Assembly: GCF_040718835.1 (NCBI RefSeq)
Contig: NZ_JBFEFG010000280.1
Coordinates: 496,001 to 560,000 of the forward strand
Direction of reading: 5' to 3'
Length of the DNA: 64,000 nucleotides
Source: Bremerella sp. JC817
Lineage (GTDB): Bacteria > Planctomycetota > Planctomycetia > Pirellulales > Pirellulaceae
Shown: positions 63,987-64,000 of the stretch, piece after piece
Layout of the letters: each line of letters opens with the position of its first letter
Numbering within the stretch: position 1 is the stretch's first letter
Position numbers and translations under genes: made by a program
Notes under the pieces: model-generated
The model's database searches: none
What the model was told of the DNA's origin: nothing
What the model saw: the letters and a program-made list of their open reading frames with translations, nothing else

Positions 63987-64000
63987 ATGAGATACTTCGC
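63987..64000 (+). CDS. Possible start of a gene, cut off by the window
   Basis: ATG at 63987 followed by four codons (MRYF) before the window ends. An AAGG at 63973-63976 is a weak ribosome site at 10 bases. Too short to judge. Confidence 0.25.

Overview
The window looks like chromosomal DNA of a planctomycete, most likely a Pirellulaceae member of the Blastopirellula/Bremerella type. That is inferred from gene content, not from a marker gene. The signs are four DUF1559 proteins with the type-IV-pilin-like N-terminus, an SHD1 domain, a Minf_1886-like protein, many secreted proteins of unknown function, moderately high GC, frequent GTG/TTG starts and often weak Shine-Dalgarno sites. No insertion sequence, integrase, prophage gene, CRISPR array or rRNA was seen. 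The window reads as a stable chromosome with short operons on both strands.

Layout: 1-9.2 kb holds a truncated membrane protein, thiS-thiG (thiamine thiazole), a FIST sensor protein, an orphan response regulator, a secreted HEAT/TPR protein with a DUF2752 membrane protein, a hydrolase and a DUF2617-like protein. 9.2-19 kb holds glnE, a DUF1559 pseudopilin with a small lipoprotein, a P-II protein and a Cys-rich protein / DUF1559 / DUF4198 group that looks metal-related. 19-25.6 kb holds metabolic genes (iron-dependent alcohol dehydrogenase, TIM-barrel isomerase, thyA-folA), an orphan beta-class DNA methyltransferase, two STAS proteins, a VOC protein and a YbaN-like protein. 25.6-34.6 kb holds a ricT-Minf_1886 operon, an ArsC-like protein, thioredoxin, a coiled-coil protein, a glycine-rich exported protein, a K+-dependent-type membrane pyrophosphatase and a lipoprotein.

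35-42.7 kb holds a three-gene MotA/TolQ-ExbD-like motor cassette with a zinc-ribbon head and coiled-coil tails, tRNA-Gly(GCC), then trigger factor and two clpP genes. 42.7-49.5 kb is mostly minus-strand: TPR, VOC, AraC regulator, a DUF2007/zinc-ribbon protein, and two paralogous acidic proteins on either side of an OprP/O-type porin. 49.9-64 kb holds a DegT-type aminotransferase, a PP1-like phosphatase, a lactonase, a beta-propeller/di-haem cytochrome, an esterase, another lipoprotein/DUF1559 pair, an SHD1-nuclease fusion, a beta-lactamase-fold hydrolase, a His-rich protein with a His-rich DUF1559 pseudopilin, and small exported or zinc-ribbon proteins.

Working units: nucleotide and one-carbon metabolism (thyA-folA), nitrogen control (glnE and P-II), protein quality control (tig-clpP-clpP) and envelope energetics (pyrophosphatase and the ion-driven motor cassette). 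The best candidates for something undescribed are the zinc-ribbon motor cassette at 35083-38801 and the two loci pairing a metal-ligand-rich protein with a DUF1559 pseudopilin (15788-18542 and 60929-62531).
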